Below, in pieces: positions 40,694 to 50,717 of a stretch of 64,000 nucleotides of DNA (its first letter is position 1; the number at the start of each line of letters is the position of its first letter). Made by a program: the position numbers and the translations under genes. Source of the stretch: Rhodothermales bacterium (GTDB lineage Bacteria; Bacteroidota; Rhodothermia; Rhodothermales; VXPQ01); assembly GCA_022825385.1 (NCBI GenBank), contig JAJDWX010000040.1:40487-104486 (forward strand), given 5' to 3'. The notes beneath the pieces were generated by a model. It had not been told where the DNA came from. It saw only the letters and a program-made list of their open reading frames with translations, and did no database searches.

Positions 40694-41875
40694 ATGACGA
40701 CCCAGGACGTTATCGCGCTCGAACAGCGCTATCAGATTCCCACGTACGCTCATATGCCTCTCGCGCTTGCGCGGGGGGAAGGAAGCTACGTATGGGACCT
40801 TGACGGGCGCAAATATCTGGACCTGTACGGCGGGCACTGCGTGGCGCTCCTCGGCCATAGTCCGCCCCGCGTGACGGAAGCCATCCGGAAGCAAGCCGGA
40901 CGCCTCCTGTTTTATTCGAACACCGTCTACAACGATACGCGGGCGCGGGCGCTCGAACGACTCGGGCAGCTGGCCCCCGAAGGACTCCGGCATATATTCT
41001 TTTGCAATTCGGGCGCCGAGGCCAACGAAACGGCCATGAAACTGGCGCGCAAGCATACCGGGCGGTCCCGCATCCTCGCGATGGAAGGCGGCTTCCACGG
41101 GCGCACGCTTGGCTGCCTGGCCGCCACCTGGCAAGAAAAATACCGGGCGCCGTATCGGCACGCGCTGCCCGCAACCACCTTCGTTCCGTTTGGGGACGCC
41201 GCCGCGGCAGAGGCCGCCTTCGCCGAGCATGGCGATATCGCAGGGGTGATCCTCGAACCGATTCAGAGCATGGCCGGCATGGTCGAGGCGGACCCGTCGT
41301 ATTACCGGGCGTTGCGCGCGCTCTGCGACCGGCACGGGGCCCTGCTCGTCTTCGACGAAGTGCAAACGGGCGTGGGACGCACGGGGACCTTTTCCATCAG
41401 CGAGCGCTACGGGATGCGCCCGGATTGCATTTCGCTGGCGAAAAGCCTGGGGGCGGGCGTACCCGCAGGCGCCGTGCTCTTGTCCGACGAACTGGCCTCC
41501 TCGGTGAAGCCCGGAGACCAGGGGACTACGTTTGGCGGCGGCATGATCGCCATGGCCGCCGTAGAAGCCACGCTGCAAACCCTTGTGGAAGAAAACCTCA
41601 TGCCGCGCGCAGCCCGTCTGTTCGAGCATATACGGGACGGCCTGGCGTCGCTGGACTGCGCGGTGCGCGGGCGAGGCGGCCTTCTTGGCATCGTCCTGGA
41701 TCGGCCCTCCGCGCCCGTTCGCTCGGCGCTGCTGGCGCAGGGCGTCATTACGGGCGGGGCGGACGATGCGAACGTGATCCGGCTGATGCCCCCGATCAAC
41801 ACCCCTTTCGACGCGCTGGACAGGTTTTGCGAAGCGCTTTCCTCGGCCTTGAAAGAACAGCATAATTCATTATGA
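40694..41875 (+). CDS. argD: Acyl-ornithine aminotransferase
   Basis: YLDLYGGHCVALLGHSPPRV; FCNSGAEANETAMKLAR; LLVFDEVQTGVGRTG. Confidence 0.93.
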   Translation: MTTQDVIALEQRYQIPTYAHMPLALARGEGSYVWDLDGRKYLDLYGGHCVALLGHSPPRVTEAIRKQAGRLLFYSNTVYNDTRARALERLGQLAPEGLRHIFFCNSGAEANETAMKLARKHTGRSRILAMEGGFHGRTLGCLAATWQEKYRAPYRHALPATTFVPFGDAAAAEAAFAEHGDIAGVILEPIQSMAGMVEADPSYYRALRALCDRHGALLVFDEVQTGVGRTGTFSISERYGMRPDCISLAKSLGAGVPAGAVLLSDELASSVKPGDQGTTFGGGMIAMAAVEATLQTLVEENLMPRAARLFEHIRDGLASLDCAVRGRGGLLGIVLDRPSAPVRSALLAQGVITGGADDANVIRLMPPINTPFDALDRFCEALSSALKEQHNSL

Positions 41876-42864
41876 GACACCTGATCGACTGGCAATCGCT
41901 CAGCCGCGCCGTATGGAACGCGGCGGTGGAGCGGGCCTTGCATTATTACGAAAACGCCGGGGTATGGACCGACGCGGCGCGGGGGCGCAGCATCGGACTC
42001 ATGTTTTTCAACCCTTCGCTGCGTACGCGAACGTCCATGGAACTGGCGGCGGCGCAGCTGGGCGCGTATTCGACCGTGCTCAGCCCGGGACAAGACACCT
42101 GGCGTTTCGCTTTCAAGGAGGGCGGCGTTATGGATGGCGCCGAGGCCGAACATATCCGGGAAGCCATCGGGGTGCTGTCGAAGTATTACGACGCGCTGGG
42201 CGTACGGCTTTTCGCCTCGCTCAAGAGTTACAACAAGGACCGGGACGAGCGGCTTATCCGCACCATTGCGGCGGCCTCGTCGGTGCCGGTCGTGAACCTC
42301 GAATCCGCATTCTACCATCCCTGCCAGGCCCTGGCCGACGCCGCGGTCATTCGGCGGCGCCTGGGCGATCCGCGCGGAAAGAAGTTCGTGCTGGCATGGA
42401 CGTATCATCCCAGAGCCCTCCCCATGGCCGTACCCAATTCCGCCGTGCTGATGGCGGCCCGCTCCGGCATGCAGGTAACCGTCGTACGACCGGACGAGTA
42501 TGCGCTGGATTACGGAATCATGGAAAAGGCCCGGACCTATGGCGCGCAGGTCGAGGAAACGGATAACCGCGAGCAAGCCTTCGACGGAGCGGACGTCGTG
42601 TACGCCAAGGCATGGAGCGGACAGATGGTCTATTCCGATCCCGAACACGAAGCGGCGCGGCGGGAAAACCTGCGGGACTGGTGCGTCACGACGGAATGGA
42701 TGCAGAAAACGCGGGAGGCGCGCTTCATGCATTGTTTGCCCGTACGGCGCAACGTGGTCGTGGAAGACGACGTGCTGGACGGGCCGGGCGCCATTCACCT
42801 CGAACAGGCCGAATTTCGCTTGCACGCGCAAAAAGCGATCCTCGAATACGCCTGGGGACTATAG
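41872..42864 (+). CDS. argF': N-acyl-ornithine carbamoyltransferase (ArgF' family; succinyl- or acetyl-ornithine)
   Basis: FFNPSLRTRTSMEL; VMDGAEAEHIREA; VVNLESAFYHPCQALAD; FMHCLPVRRNVVVEDDVLD. Confidence 0.9.
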   Translation: MRHLIDWQSLSRAVWNAAVERALHYYENAGVWTDAARGRSIGLMFFNPSLRTRTSMELAAAQLGAYSTVLSPGQDTWRFAFKEGGVMDGAEAEHIREAIGVLSKYYDALGVRLFASLKSYNKDRDERLIRTIAAASSVPVVNLESAFYHPCQALADAAVIRRRLGDPRGKKFVLAWTYHPRALPMAVPNSAVLMAARSGMQVTVVRPDEYALDYGIMEKARTYGAQVEETDNREQAFDGADVVYAKAWSGQMVYSDPEHEAARRENLRDWCVTTEWMQKTREARFMHCLPVRRNVVVEDDVLDGPGAIHLEQAEFRLHAQKAILEYAWGL

Positions 42865-42878
42865 CATGCCCTGACGAA

Positions 42879-43664
42879 ATGCCAGCAAGGACCACCGTGA
42901 TCAAAACGGGCGGCGCATCCGTCGAGCGAACGGCGTCTCTCGATGCGCTTTGGACCGCCGTGGCCGAACGGACGGGCGGCGAGCGCGTCGTGGTCGTGCA
43001 TGGCGGCGGCGCGCGAGCCACCGAAGTCGCCGAACGGCTCGGTCATGCCCCGCGCATGGTGCATGGCCGCCGGGTCACCACGGACATCGACCTGCGCATC
43101 GTGCAATGGACCCTGCGCGGCGAACTGAACGGACGCCTTGCGGCCCATGCGGCGCGGCGCGGCGTACGGGCCGTGGGACTGTCCGGAGCCGACGGGCCCA
43201 CGGTATACGTTACGAAAAGGCCTCCCTGGAACGTGGACGGGGAAACGATCGGCTTCGGATGGGTCGGCGATATCGCATCGGTCGATACGGACCTGCTGGA
43301 CCTCCTGCTGGATCGGGGGTACGTGCCGGTCGTCGCCCCGATCGGCGTGGACCGCGCAGGACAATTGTACAACATAAACGCGGACACCTTTTCGTGCGCG
43401 CTGGCGCGCGCCCTGGAGGCGGACGAATACCTGCTGGTCACGGAGGTCGGGGGCATTCGCCGCAAGGCGGACGACCCGGAGTCCCTTTTGCCCTCCCTCG
43501 ACGCCGAACAACATGCCCGGGGCGTACGGGAAGGGTGGATCGCGAACGGCATGCGCGTAAAAATCGACGTGGGATTCGCCGCGCTGAAAGCCGGGATTCC
43601 GCGCGTATTCGTCGTGTCTCCCGACGGCGTCCGGGCGCCCTCGACAGGCACGCAAATAACGTAA
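42879..43664 (+). CDS. argB: N-acylglutamate kinase
   Basis: VIKTGGASVER; VVVVHGGGARATEVAERLG; YNINADTFSCALARALEADEYLLVTEVGGI. Confidence 0.9.
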   Translation: MPARTTVIKTGGASVERTASLDALWTAVAERTGGERVVVVHGGGARATEVAERLGHAPRMVHGRRVTTDIDLRIVQWTLRGELNGRLAAHAARRGVRAVGLSGADGPTVYVTKRPPWNVDGETIGFGWVGDIASVDTDLLDLLLDRGYVPVVAPIGVDRAGQLYNINADTFSCALARALEADEYLLVTEVGGIRRKADDPESLLPSLDAEQHARGVREGWIANGMRVKIDVGFAALKAGIPRVFVVSPDGVRAPSTGTQIT

Positions 43665-43675
43665 CCCCTGACGGT

Positions 43676-44740
43676 ATGCCGCATGAAGAAGTCATAGCGC
43701 TTTTGAAATCCCTTGTGCGCATCCCCTCCCTGAGCGGCGAGGAGCAAAACATCGCCGGATTCGTGGAGCGGTATGTGGCGCAGCGCGGAATCGAGGCGGG
43801 GCGCATGGACAACAATGTGTTCTTCGGCCTGGGCGACGGCGAAGACGTCTTGTTGCTGAACACGCATCTGGACACCGTGCCCCCGTCGGAGCGCCATCCG
43901 CACGGCGCATTCGACGCCTGCGAGGCGGACGGCTGCGTGTACGGACGCGGAAGCGTGGACGCGAAAGCCTCCGTCGCCGCCATGACCACCGCATTGCTTT
44001 CGCTGGCCGCCGAGGGCTTCCGGCCTTCCGGGCGCGTTATCGTAGCCCTGACCGCCTGCGAGGAAACGGGGGGCGAATACAACGGACTCCAGGCGTTGCG
44101 TCCGCATTTGCCCCCGATAACGGCGGCGCTCGTGGGCGAACCCACAGACCTTGCGCCGTGCATCGCCCAAAAAGGCCTGCTCGTTCTGCGCGTGGAAGCG
44201 CAGGGCGCAACGGCCCATGCTGCACGGGCGCATCTTGGAAAAAACGCCATCGAAATCGCGGCGAGAGACATTCGGCGCGCCGCAGAGATGACTTTCGAGC
44301 GGGAAGACCCTTTTCTCGGGCGCCCTACGGTAACCGTAACCACCGTAACGGGAGGGTCCGCCCGCAACGTGGTGCCGGAGCATTGCGCGTTCACGCTCGA
44401 CATTCGCTCGACGCCCGCCTGGACGCACCGGGAACTGATCGACCGGGTTCGCGATACGCTGGAATCGGAGGTGCTCGTGCATAGCGAACGGATCGCGCCC
44501 GTCGCGACGGACCCGAGCGAACGCATCGCGCAGGCATGCTTCCGCGCCCTGCCGGACGCCAAACCGTTCGGCTCCCCCACCGCGTCGGACTGGATATTTC
44601 TGGCCGACGTCCCCACGGTCAAGATAGGGCCGGGATCAAGCGCGTTATCCCATACTCCCGAAGAGCGTATCCCGGTCGCCGAAGCCAGGCGAGCCGTGGA
44701 TGCGTATCGTTCCATTATCAAAGCGTACTTCGAATCATGA
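43676..44740 (+). CDS. argE: M20 deacylase (acylornithine deacetylase-like)
   Basis: LLNTHLDTVPPSERHPHGAF; YGRGSVDAKASVAAM; ALTACEETGGEYNGL. Confidence 0.88.
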   Translation: MPHEEVIALLKSLVRIPSLSGEEQNIAGFVERYVAQRGIEAGRMDNNVFFGLGDGEDVLLLNTHLDTVPPSERHPHGAFDACEADGCVYGRGSVDAKASVAAMTTALLSLAAEGFRPSGRVIVALTACEETGGEYNGLQALRPHLPPITAALVGEPTDLAPCIAQKGLLVLRVEAQGATAHAARAHLGKNAIEIAARDIRRAAEMTFEREDPFLGRPTVTVTTVTGGSARNVVPEHCAFTLDIRSTPAWTHRELIDRVRDTLESEVLVHSERIAPVATDPSERIAQACFRALPDAKPFGSPTASDWIFLADVPTVKIGPGSSALSHTPEERIPVAEARRAVDAYRSIIKAYFES

Positions 44741-46071
44741 CCCGCCCCTCGACCCCGCCGCTCTGGAAAAAATCGGACGCCTCCGCAACGATGGAGGACA
44801 AGGCGATGCGCTTCGCCGTAGGCGAGGACTATCGGTGGGATACGCTCCTTTTGCCCTACGACATACGGGCTACGCGGGCGCATGCCTGGGGCCTTGCGGA
44901 AATCGGCATCCTGAGCCGGACGGAATTCGAGGCGGTCGACAGGGCGCTGGATGCGCTGGCGGAGCAGGAACTGTCCGTCCGACCCGAAGACGAAGATTCC
45001 CATACGGTGATCGAGCATCGCCTGACGGAAGCGCTTGGCGACACAGGCAAAAAAATCCATGCGGGCCGCTCCCGGAACGATCAGGTGCTCGCTGCGCTGC
45101 GGTTGTATCTGCGGGACGCCCTGGCGGACGTCATGCGGCAAACCGCGGGGATGGCGCGCATCCTGTGCCGCCGGGGCAAGGAGTGGGAACAGTACCTGAT
45201 GCCCGGCTATACGCACATGCAACGGGCCATGCCGTCTACGGCGGGATTGTGGGCCATGGGCTACGCCGAACTGTTCGCCGTCGATATCGAGCGGCTGGGA
45301 GAGACCCTCGGACGGATCAACGTATCGCCCCTCGGATCGGCGGCGGGGTACGGCGTACCCGGGCTGGCGCTGCCGCGCAAGGAGGTGGCCCGGCGGCTCG
45401 GCTTCGACGGCGTACAGGAACATGTTACCGTCGTACAGCTGTCGCGCGGCAAACTCGAACTGGACGTAGCGCATGCGCTTGCGCAGATCGCCGGGACCTG
45501 CAACCGCCTCGCTTCGGACCTTGTGCTGTATCACACGGCGGAATTCGGTTTTCTGGAACCCGCCGACGCGTACGGCACGGGCAGTTCCATCATGCCGCAA
45601 AAACGGAACCCGGACATACCGGAGCTGGCGCGGGCCTCGTACCACCGCGTCCTGGCCGAAATGCACCTGCTGGCCTCCCTGCCCGCCAACCTGCCTTCTG
45701 GCTATCACAGGGACCTGCAGCTCGCCAAGGAAGCCGTCCTGCGCGCCGTGCATACGACGTCGAGCGTGGCGGACGCCATGACGGCGACGCTCCGAAACAT
45801 GCGCTTTGACCCGGCGCGCCTGGAGGAGGCGGTATCGCCCGACTTGTTCGCTACCGCCAGGGCTATTGACCTGACGCAAAAAGGCGCGCCCTTTCGGGAA
45901 GCGTATCGGCAAACCGCCGCCGAACTGGAAACGCTCCGGAAACCTTCCGCCGAGGAAGCCCTGTCGGCGTACCGGGTAGACGGATACCCCGGGCAATGCA
46001 GGCCCGAGCGCATCCTCGAACGCCTGAAATCGGCTTTGGGGGCGGTCGAGAAAGAGGAAGAATCGGCGTAG
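44737..46071 (+). CDS. argH: Argininosuccinate lyase
   Basis: IHAGRSRNDQVLAALRLYLRD; GYTHMQRAMPST; GTGSSIMPQKRNPDIPELAR. Confidence 0.95.
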   Translation: MTRPSTPPLWKKSDASATMEDKAMRFAVGEDYRWDTLLLPYDIRATRAHAWGLAEIGILSRTEFEAVDRALDALAEQELSVRPEDEDSHTVIEHRLTEALGDTGKKIHAGRSRNDQVLAALRLYLRDALADVMRQTAGMARILCRRGKEWEQYLMPGYTHMQRAMPSTAGLWAMGYAELFAVDIERLGETLGRINVSPLGSAAGYGVPGLALPRKEVARRLGFDGVQEHVTVVQLSRGKLELDVAHALAQIAGTCNRLASDLVLYHTAEFGFLEPADAYGTGSSIMPQKRNPDIPELARASYHRVLAEMHLLASLPANLPSGYHRDLQLAKEAVLRAVHTTSSVADAMTATLRNMRFDPARLEEAVSPDLFATARAIDLTQKGAPFREAYRQTAAELETLRKPSAEEALSAYRVDGYPGQCRPERILERLKSALGAVEKEEESA

Positions 46072-46109
46072 AATCTATGCCAATCTCGCAATCCATGGAT
46101 ACGCGAAAA

Positions 46110-46622
46110 TCAATGTCTAACATTCAGGCGTATCCACTGGGCAAGTTCCTCCACGGGTAGCATATCGGAAAGCTTTTTTGTCAACTTAAACGTTATGGAT
46201 TGCCCTTCTGCCATCCGTACAAGATGCCCGGCGGCGCCTTCGGAAATATCTCCCTTTCGCCAACCGTTAAACACGATGGCGTTGGGACATACGCCAAGGC
46301 AAAGAAGATACTTATACGCCTTGTCATGCCGTATATGATTAAACTGGAAAGTGCCGTTAGCCCCCAAAGATGCGGTTTTTACTTCTATGGGCACTCCCAA
46401 TATGGTCATATCGGTTGGATCCGTTCGATGTTCGCTCTTCGCTACGCTTATGCCGTTCTCCTCGGCATAACGCCTTACAAATTCTTCGCCAATTGCGCCT
46501 CGGTTTGTCATACCGACATGTCTATATGACTCCAAAGCAGAATTCTTCCATATTGATTCAGGAGTATGATCCCGAATCACATCACGCATGATTTGCAGGA
46601 TTTCTATGCTGGAGGTTTCCAT
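46110..46622 (-). CDS. Putative type II restriction endonuclease (PD-(D/E)XK-like)
   Basis: TNRGAIGEEFVRRYAEENGI; DMTILGVPIEVKTASL; overlaps adjacent methyltransferase. Confidence 0.6.
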   Translation of the reverse strand: METSSIEILQIMRDVIRDHTPESIWKNSALESYRHVGMTNRGAIGEEFVRRYAEENGISVAKSEHRTDPTDMTILGVPIEVKTASLGANGTFQFNHIRHDKAYKYLLCLGVCPNAIVFNGWRKGDISEGAAGHLVRMAEGQSITFKLTKKLSDMLPVEELAQWIRLNVRH

Positions 46623-47350
46623 ACGCCGTGGCCATCCTGGCATTTCCAGAAAACAAGAAAGTATGAATGATTCTTTCGTGCATGAACCTGCCTAACGGCC
46701 CTGCTCACTCCTGGACGATTGTTTCTCACGACGACAAAAAGGTCTTCTGCAACGAAGCCTATTTCAGCATATTTCTGCATGATTTCGACATGTGTAAACC
46801 GCTGCCTGTTAGAGCAAACCTCATCTTGGCACTTGACGATCATAACACCTCGATCGCGTAGTACCCGATATGCCTCCTCGCCTGCCTCGAAATACAAATC
46901 CAGAACAGCTTCGTGGTATTTTTTGTTCGTACGATTTCCACTGTCGTTGTTCCGGTAGTATCGCTCAAAGGAGCGATGCGTTTTAGCCGAATGCGCCGTT
47001 CCGCCAGGTGAATGCATATAAGGCGGGTCGAGAACAACGGCATCTATTTCTCCATTGGAATAGGGTAAATCCCGGCAATCGGTGCCCGTTAGAATATCGG
47101 TTGCGCGAAGAGCGTATAAACCATCCGGCACTCTCCGCCAAAAAACGCCTTTTCCATAGGTTACGTCAGCAACGATGCTGCCAGGTTTTAGGTAGAGGCT
47201 GAGGATTTGCGGAAAGGCATATTCGTTCCCCGACTGGAAAACGCTAAAAACAAGGTTGTTCGTTGCTTTTCCGTTTTGAACCACCCGCCTGTCCGACTCC
47301 GGCAACGACGGGCTTGGCAATCCCTGAATAACAGGCTGTGTGTAGACCAT
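46604..47350 (-). CDS. DNA methyltransferase (N6/N4, DPPY motif)
   Basis: IVADVTYGKGVFWRRV; DAVVLDPPYMHSPGG; VMIVKCQDEV. Confidence 0.8.
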   Translation of the reverse strand: MVYTQPVIQGLPSPSLPESDRRVVQNGKATNNLVFSVFQSGNEYAFPQILSLYLKPGSIVADVTYGKGVFWRRVPDGLYALRATDILTGTDCRDLPYSNGEIDAVVLDPPYMHSPGGTAHSAKTHRSFERYYRNNDSGNRTNKKYHEAVLDLYFEAGEEAYRVLRDRGVMIVKCQDEVCSNRQRFTHVEIMQKYAEIGFVAEDLFVVVRNNRPGVSRAVRQVHARKNHSYFLVFWKCQDGHGVWKPPA

Positions 47351-47429
47351 CGTGCTATGCGTTGTGGCACTTGATACGGCGGTTTCTTGTGACCAGGGCC
47401 CTGGGTGTCGTCTGGCCAACCTCCAGGGA

Positions 47430-47612
47430 TACGGCCTCCCTGACGCGCCGATCCATGATCCAGGCGGCGAGCCGCGATACGCCCAAATCCCGGTACAACC
47501 TCATGGAGGATACGCTTTTCAGGTTGGCTTTCATAAGATACATACCAAATACCCACGTACGCAAGGACAAATTTGCGTCGGCCATGACTGTTTTTGTCTT
47601 CAGCCGGAAAAA
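47430..47612 (-). pseudogene. IS1595-family transposase fragment
   Basis: FRLKTKTVMADANLSLRTWVFGMYLMKANLKSVSSMRLYRDLGVSRLAAWIMDRRVREA, resembles the IS1595 core; no complete transposase. Confidence 0.75.
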
Positions 47613-47626
47613 AGCGCGGCAATGCC

Positions 47627-48535
47627 CTACCACCCCCACTCCGACAAAGGCTTCACAAAGTCGCGCGCCGTGAGATCGTAGTGAATGGGGGTGATGGAAA
47701 CGTACCCGTCCCGCACCGCCGCTACGTCCGTACCTTCGGCGGTGTCCCGGTGTTTGGACGTGCCGGTCATCCAGTAGTACGGCCGGTTGTTTGGATCAAG
47801 GCGCTTGACGAACGATTCCTGCCAGCTGGAATGCGCCTGCCGGGTAACGCGAAAGCCCCGTATGGACGACAGCGGATCGTACGGAATGTTTACGTTCAGC
47901 AACATGCCGGGCGGCAATATCTTCGGCAGGCGTCGCGCCCGATCCTTCGGAAGGTCTTTTGGCAAATCCTGCGCCCGGTCCTGCTCCAGCTTTTTCTTCT
48001 TCTCCAACTTCTTCCTGACCACCTTCTCGACGACCTGGTAGGCGATTTTCTGAGCGCCAGCGAAGTCTTCCGCCTCCCACTCGCAAAGCGACACGGCCAC
48101 CGCGTCGATGCCCAGAATAGCCGCTGCCATCGCCGCGCTGACCGTGCCCGAATAAAGCACGTTCAGCCCCATATTCTGGCCCCGGTTGATCCCGCTAACC
48201 ACCAGGTCCGGCTTGCGGGGCAGCAATTTCTGAACCCCCAGTTTGACGCTATCGGCCGGCGTACCCTGTATGCTGTAGACCTCCTTAACGTCGTACATAG
48301 GGGACGCTACCGGGAAACCGTACTCCAGGTCCGCGCGCACCGGAGCGCGCACCGTAATCGCGCACCCCACGGCGCTTTGCTCCAGATGCGGGGCGACCAC
48401 ATACACATCCACCTCCAACTCCTCCAATCCCCTCAGCCTGACCATGGCGTCCGCAAGCGCCGCAATCCCCGGCGCGTCTACCCCATCGTCGTTACTGACC
48501 AGAATAAGCAGGCGATCTTCAGACCGAGAAGCCAT
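47627..48535 (-). CDS. surE: 5'/3'-nucleotidase SurE with a Lys/Asp-rich insertion
   Basis: LILVSNDDGVDAPGIAAL; VVSGINRGQNMGLNVLYSGTVSAAMAAAILGI. Confidence 0.93.
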   Translation of the reverse strand: MASRSEDRLLILVSNDDGVDAPGIAALADAMVRLRGLEELEVDVYVVAPHLEQSAVGCAITVRAPVRADLEYGFPVASPMYDVKEVYSIQGTPADSVKLGVQKLLPRKPDLVVSGINRGQNMGLNVLYSGTVSAAMAAAILGIDAVAVSLCEWEAEDFAGAQKIAYQVVEKVVRKKLEKKKKLEQDRAQDLPKDLPKDRARRLPKILPPGMLLNVNIPYDPLSSIRGFRVTRQAHSSWQESFVKRLDPNNRPYYWMTGTSKHRDTAEGTDVAAVRDGYVSITPIHYDLTARDFVKPLSEWGW

Positions 48536-48582
48536 GGCGTGTATCTCTTGCGATTTCGCGCGTACGCAGCGAGCGCCACGCC

Positions 48583-49416
48583 TCAATAACTTTCGTTTTC
48601 GGATGGAAAAGCGCGCACGCGGACATCCGCGACGTATTGCTGCACCGCTTCCGTAATCGTTTTTTCGAGCTGCGCGTACCGCCGCACGAACCGGGGGGCA
48701 AAATCCGTATTCAGCCCCAGCATGTCGTGCGTAACCAGCACCTGCCCGTCGCAATGCGCCCCCGCCCCGATGCCGATCACCGGAATCGAAAGGGCCGACG
48801 AAACGTCCTGCGCCAGGCCCGCCGGAATTTTTTCGAGCACCAGCCCGAAACAACCTGCGTCTTCGAGCAGCCGGGCGTCCTCCCGAATGGCGTCCGCCTC
48901 CTCCGTGTCCTGCGCGCGCACCCGGTACGTCCCGAACCGGTAAATGCTCTGGGGCGTAAGGCCCAGGTGCCCCATCACCGGAATGCCCGCGTCGGTGATG
49001 CGACGGACCGCCTCAAGGGCCGGTTTCCCGCCTTCCATCTTGACGGCGTGCGCGCCCGCCTCTTTCATCACCCGAATGGCGGAAACCAGCGCCTCCTTCG
49101 AATTGCCCTGATACGATCCGAACGAGAGGTCCACCACGACGAGCGCATGGCGCACCGCCCGAATGACGGACTGGGCATGGTATATCATCTGGTCCAGCGT
49201 AATGGGCAGGGTCGTTTCGTAGCCCGCCATCACATTGGACGCCGAATCGCCGACCAGGAGCACATCCACGCCGGCGGCGTCCAGAATGCGCGCCGACGTA
49301 TAATCGTAGGCCGTCAGCATCGCGATGGGTATGCCGTCGCGCTTCAGGTTCTGCAGGGTCTGCGTGGTGATGCGCGGGGCGTCCACCGCGCCGGTAACAA
49401 CGGGTTCACGGCTCAT
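48583..49416 (-). CDS. panB: 3-methyl-2-oxobutanoate hydroxymethyltransferase
   Basis: [68 protein letters not shown]. Confidence 0.95.
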   Translation of the reverse strand: MSREPVVTGAVDAPRITTQTLQNLKRDGIPIAMLTAYDYTSARILDAAGVDVLLVGDSASNVMAGYETTLPITLDQMIYHAQSVIRAVRHALVVVDLSFGSYQGNSKEALVSAIRVMKEAGAHAVKMEGGKPALEAVRRITDAGIPVMGHLGLTPQSIYRFGTYRVRAQDTEEADAIREDARLLEDAGCFGLVLEKIPAGLAQDVSSALSIPVIGIGAGAHCDGQVLVTHDMLGLNTDFAPRFVRRYAQLEKTITEAVQQYVADVRVRAFPSENESY

Positions 49417-49459
49417 ATCGACGTCTCCTTGCCCCTGTCCCGACTCCTGCGAATAGCAA

Positions 49460-50053
49460 TTAATTCGCGCCCGAGGCCGCCGGGGCGTCGGCGGCTCCTT
49501 CTTCGTCTACGTCCAGACCCATCGCGCGCGCTACGTGCAGCGTAATGTCCTGCACGGTATCCGGGTTGACGAACAGCAAAAGCGGCTCCGCGCCGACCCG
49601 CGTACGCAATACGATATCAAGGCCGTTCGCGGCGGCGACTTCGTTGATGGCGTCCTGTATCTGCTCCAGAAGCGGCTGCATCAGTTCCGCCTGGCGCGCC
49701 GCCAGTTGCTGATCCTGGCTCTGGGCTTCGGTCTGAATCTGCTCTTGCAATTGCACCAGTTCCTGCTCGCGCTCCAGCCGTCGATCCTCGGAAAGCAGGG
49801 ACTGCTGCCGCTGATACCGCTCCAGTTTATCCTGATAATCGGCGTACAAGGCCTGCAATCCTTCCTGACTGGCGTCGAAATCCGTCTGAAGTTGCTGCTG
49901 CACCTCCTGGTACTGCGGCATGTTGATCAGGATAATCTCATGGTCGGTGAAACCCACGGAGAGCGACTGGGCATGGACGTCGCTGGCGCGGCCAACGAGG
50001 GCAAACAAAAGGACGGCGAAAAAAAGGCTTCCTGCAGAGCGGCGCGTAAACAT
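49460..50053 (-). CDS. OmpH/Skp-family periplasmic chaperone
   Basis: Signal peptide; Gln-rich coiled coil; [13 protein letters not shown]. Confidence 0.82.
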   Translation of the reverse strand: MFTRRSAGSLFFAVLLFALVGRASDVHAQSLSVGFTDHEIILINMPQYQEVQQQLQTDFDASQEGLQALYADYQDKLERYQRQQSLLSEDRRLEREQELVQLQEQIQTEAQSQDQQLAARQAELMQPLLEQIQDAINEVAAANGLDIVLRTRVGAEPLLLFVNPDTVQDITLHVARAMGLDVDEEGAADAPAASGAN

Positions 50054-50132
50054 AACGGATCGTTGACGTTTTCTTGTGATGCGCGGCATCCGGCAAGCAG
50101 GGCGCAAGGCGCCGGAATGCAACGCGGGGCAA

Positions 50133-50717
50133 TCAATTTTGACTATCTACATCGACGCCAAGTTCCTCAAGCACATCGTCGCTCAGGTCCAGTTGCTCCC
50201 GAACGTACATGAAAATATAATCCCCGCTCTTGTCGAATACATAGTCGTACCCGTCTCGTTCGGCCACCGTCTCGATGGCTTCGAGCACGGTCTCCTGGAT
50301 GGGACGGACCAGGCGCTCCTGCTCCTGAAAAACGCGCCCTTCCGGGCCAAAGTACTGGGACCGAAGTTGCTCCACCTCCTCTTCGGCCCGAATGATTTCG
50401 TCGCGTTTCCGCTGCCGCTCCTCGTTCGTATACAACAATTCCCGGGCCTGATACTCCCGAAAGAGTTCCTCCACTTCGTCGCGGCGGGTTTCGACCTCCT
50501 CCTGCCATTCCTGCGCCATCCGGTCGAGCTGCTGCTGCACCGTGGCGTACTCCGGCAGGTTGTCCAGGATATACTCAGAATCCACGTATCCCAGTTTCTG
50601 GGCGTACGCGGGCGCCGTCCCGAGCGCCGCGCCGAAAAGCAACGCGGCGAATACATGCGTCGCCGGGCGGGCGCTTCGCCTTAAAAACCTTGCCCAAGCG
50701 TAAACTGGAATCTCCAT
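50133..50717 (-). CDS. OmpH/Skp-family periplasmic chaperone (second copy)
   Basis: KLGYVDSEYILDNLPEYATVQQQLDRMAQEWQEEVE; VAERDGYDYVFDKSGDYIF. Confidence 0.87.
   Translation of the reverse strand: MEIPVYAWARFLRRSARPATHVFAALLFGAALGTAPAYAQKLGYVDSEYILDNLPEYATVQQQLDRMAQEWQEEVETRRDEVEELFREYQARELLYTNEERQRKRDEIIRAEEEVEQLRSQYFGPEGRVFQEQERLVRPIQETVLEAIETVAERDGYDYVFDKSGDYIFMYVREQLDLSDDVLEELGVDVDSQN

Noticed and set aside
43438-45996. 852-aa minus-strand ORF
   Set aside because: Antisense shadow of argE and argH; no recognisable domain.
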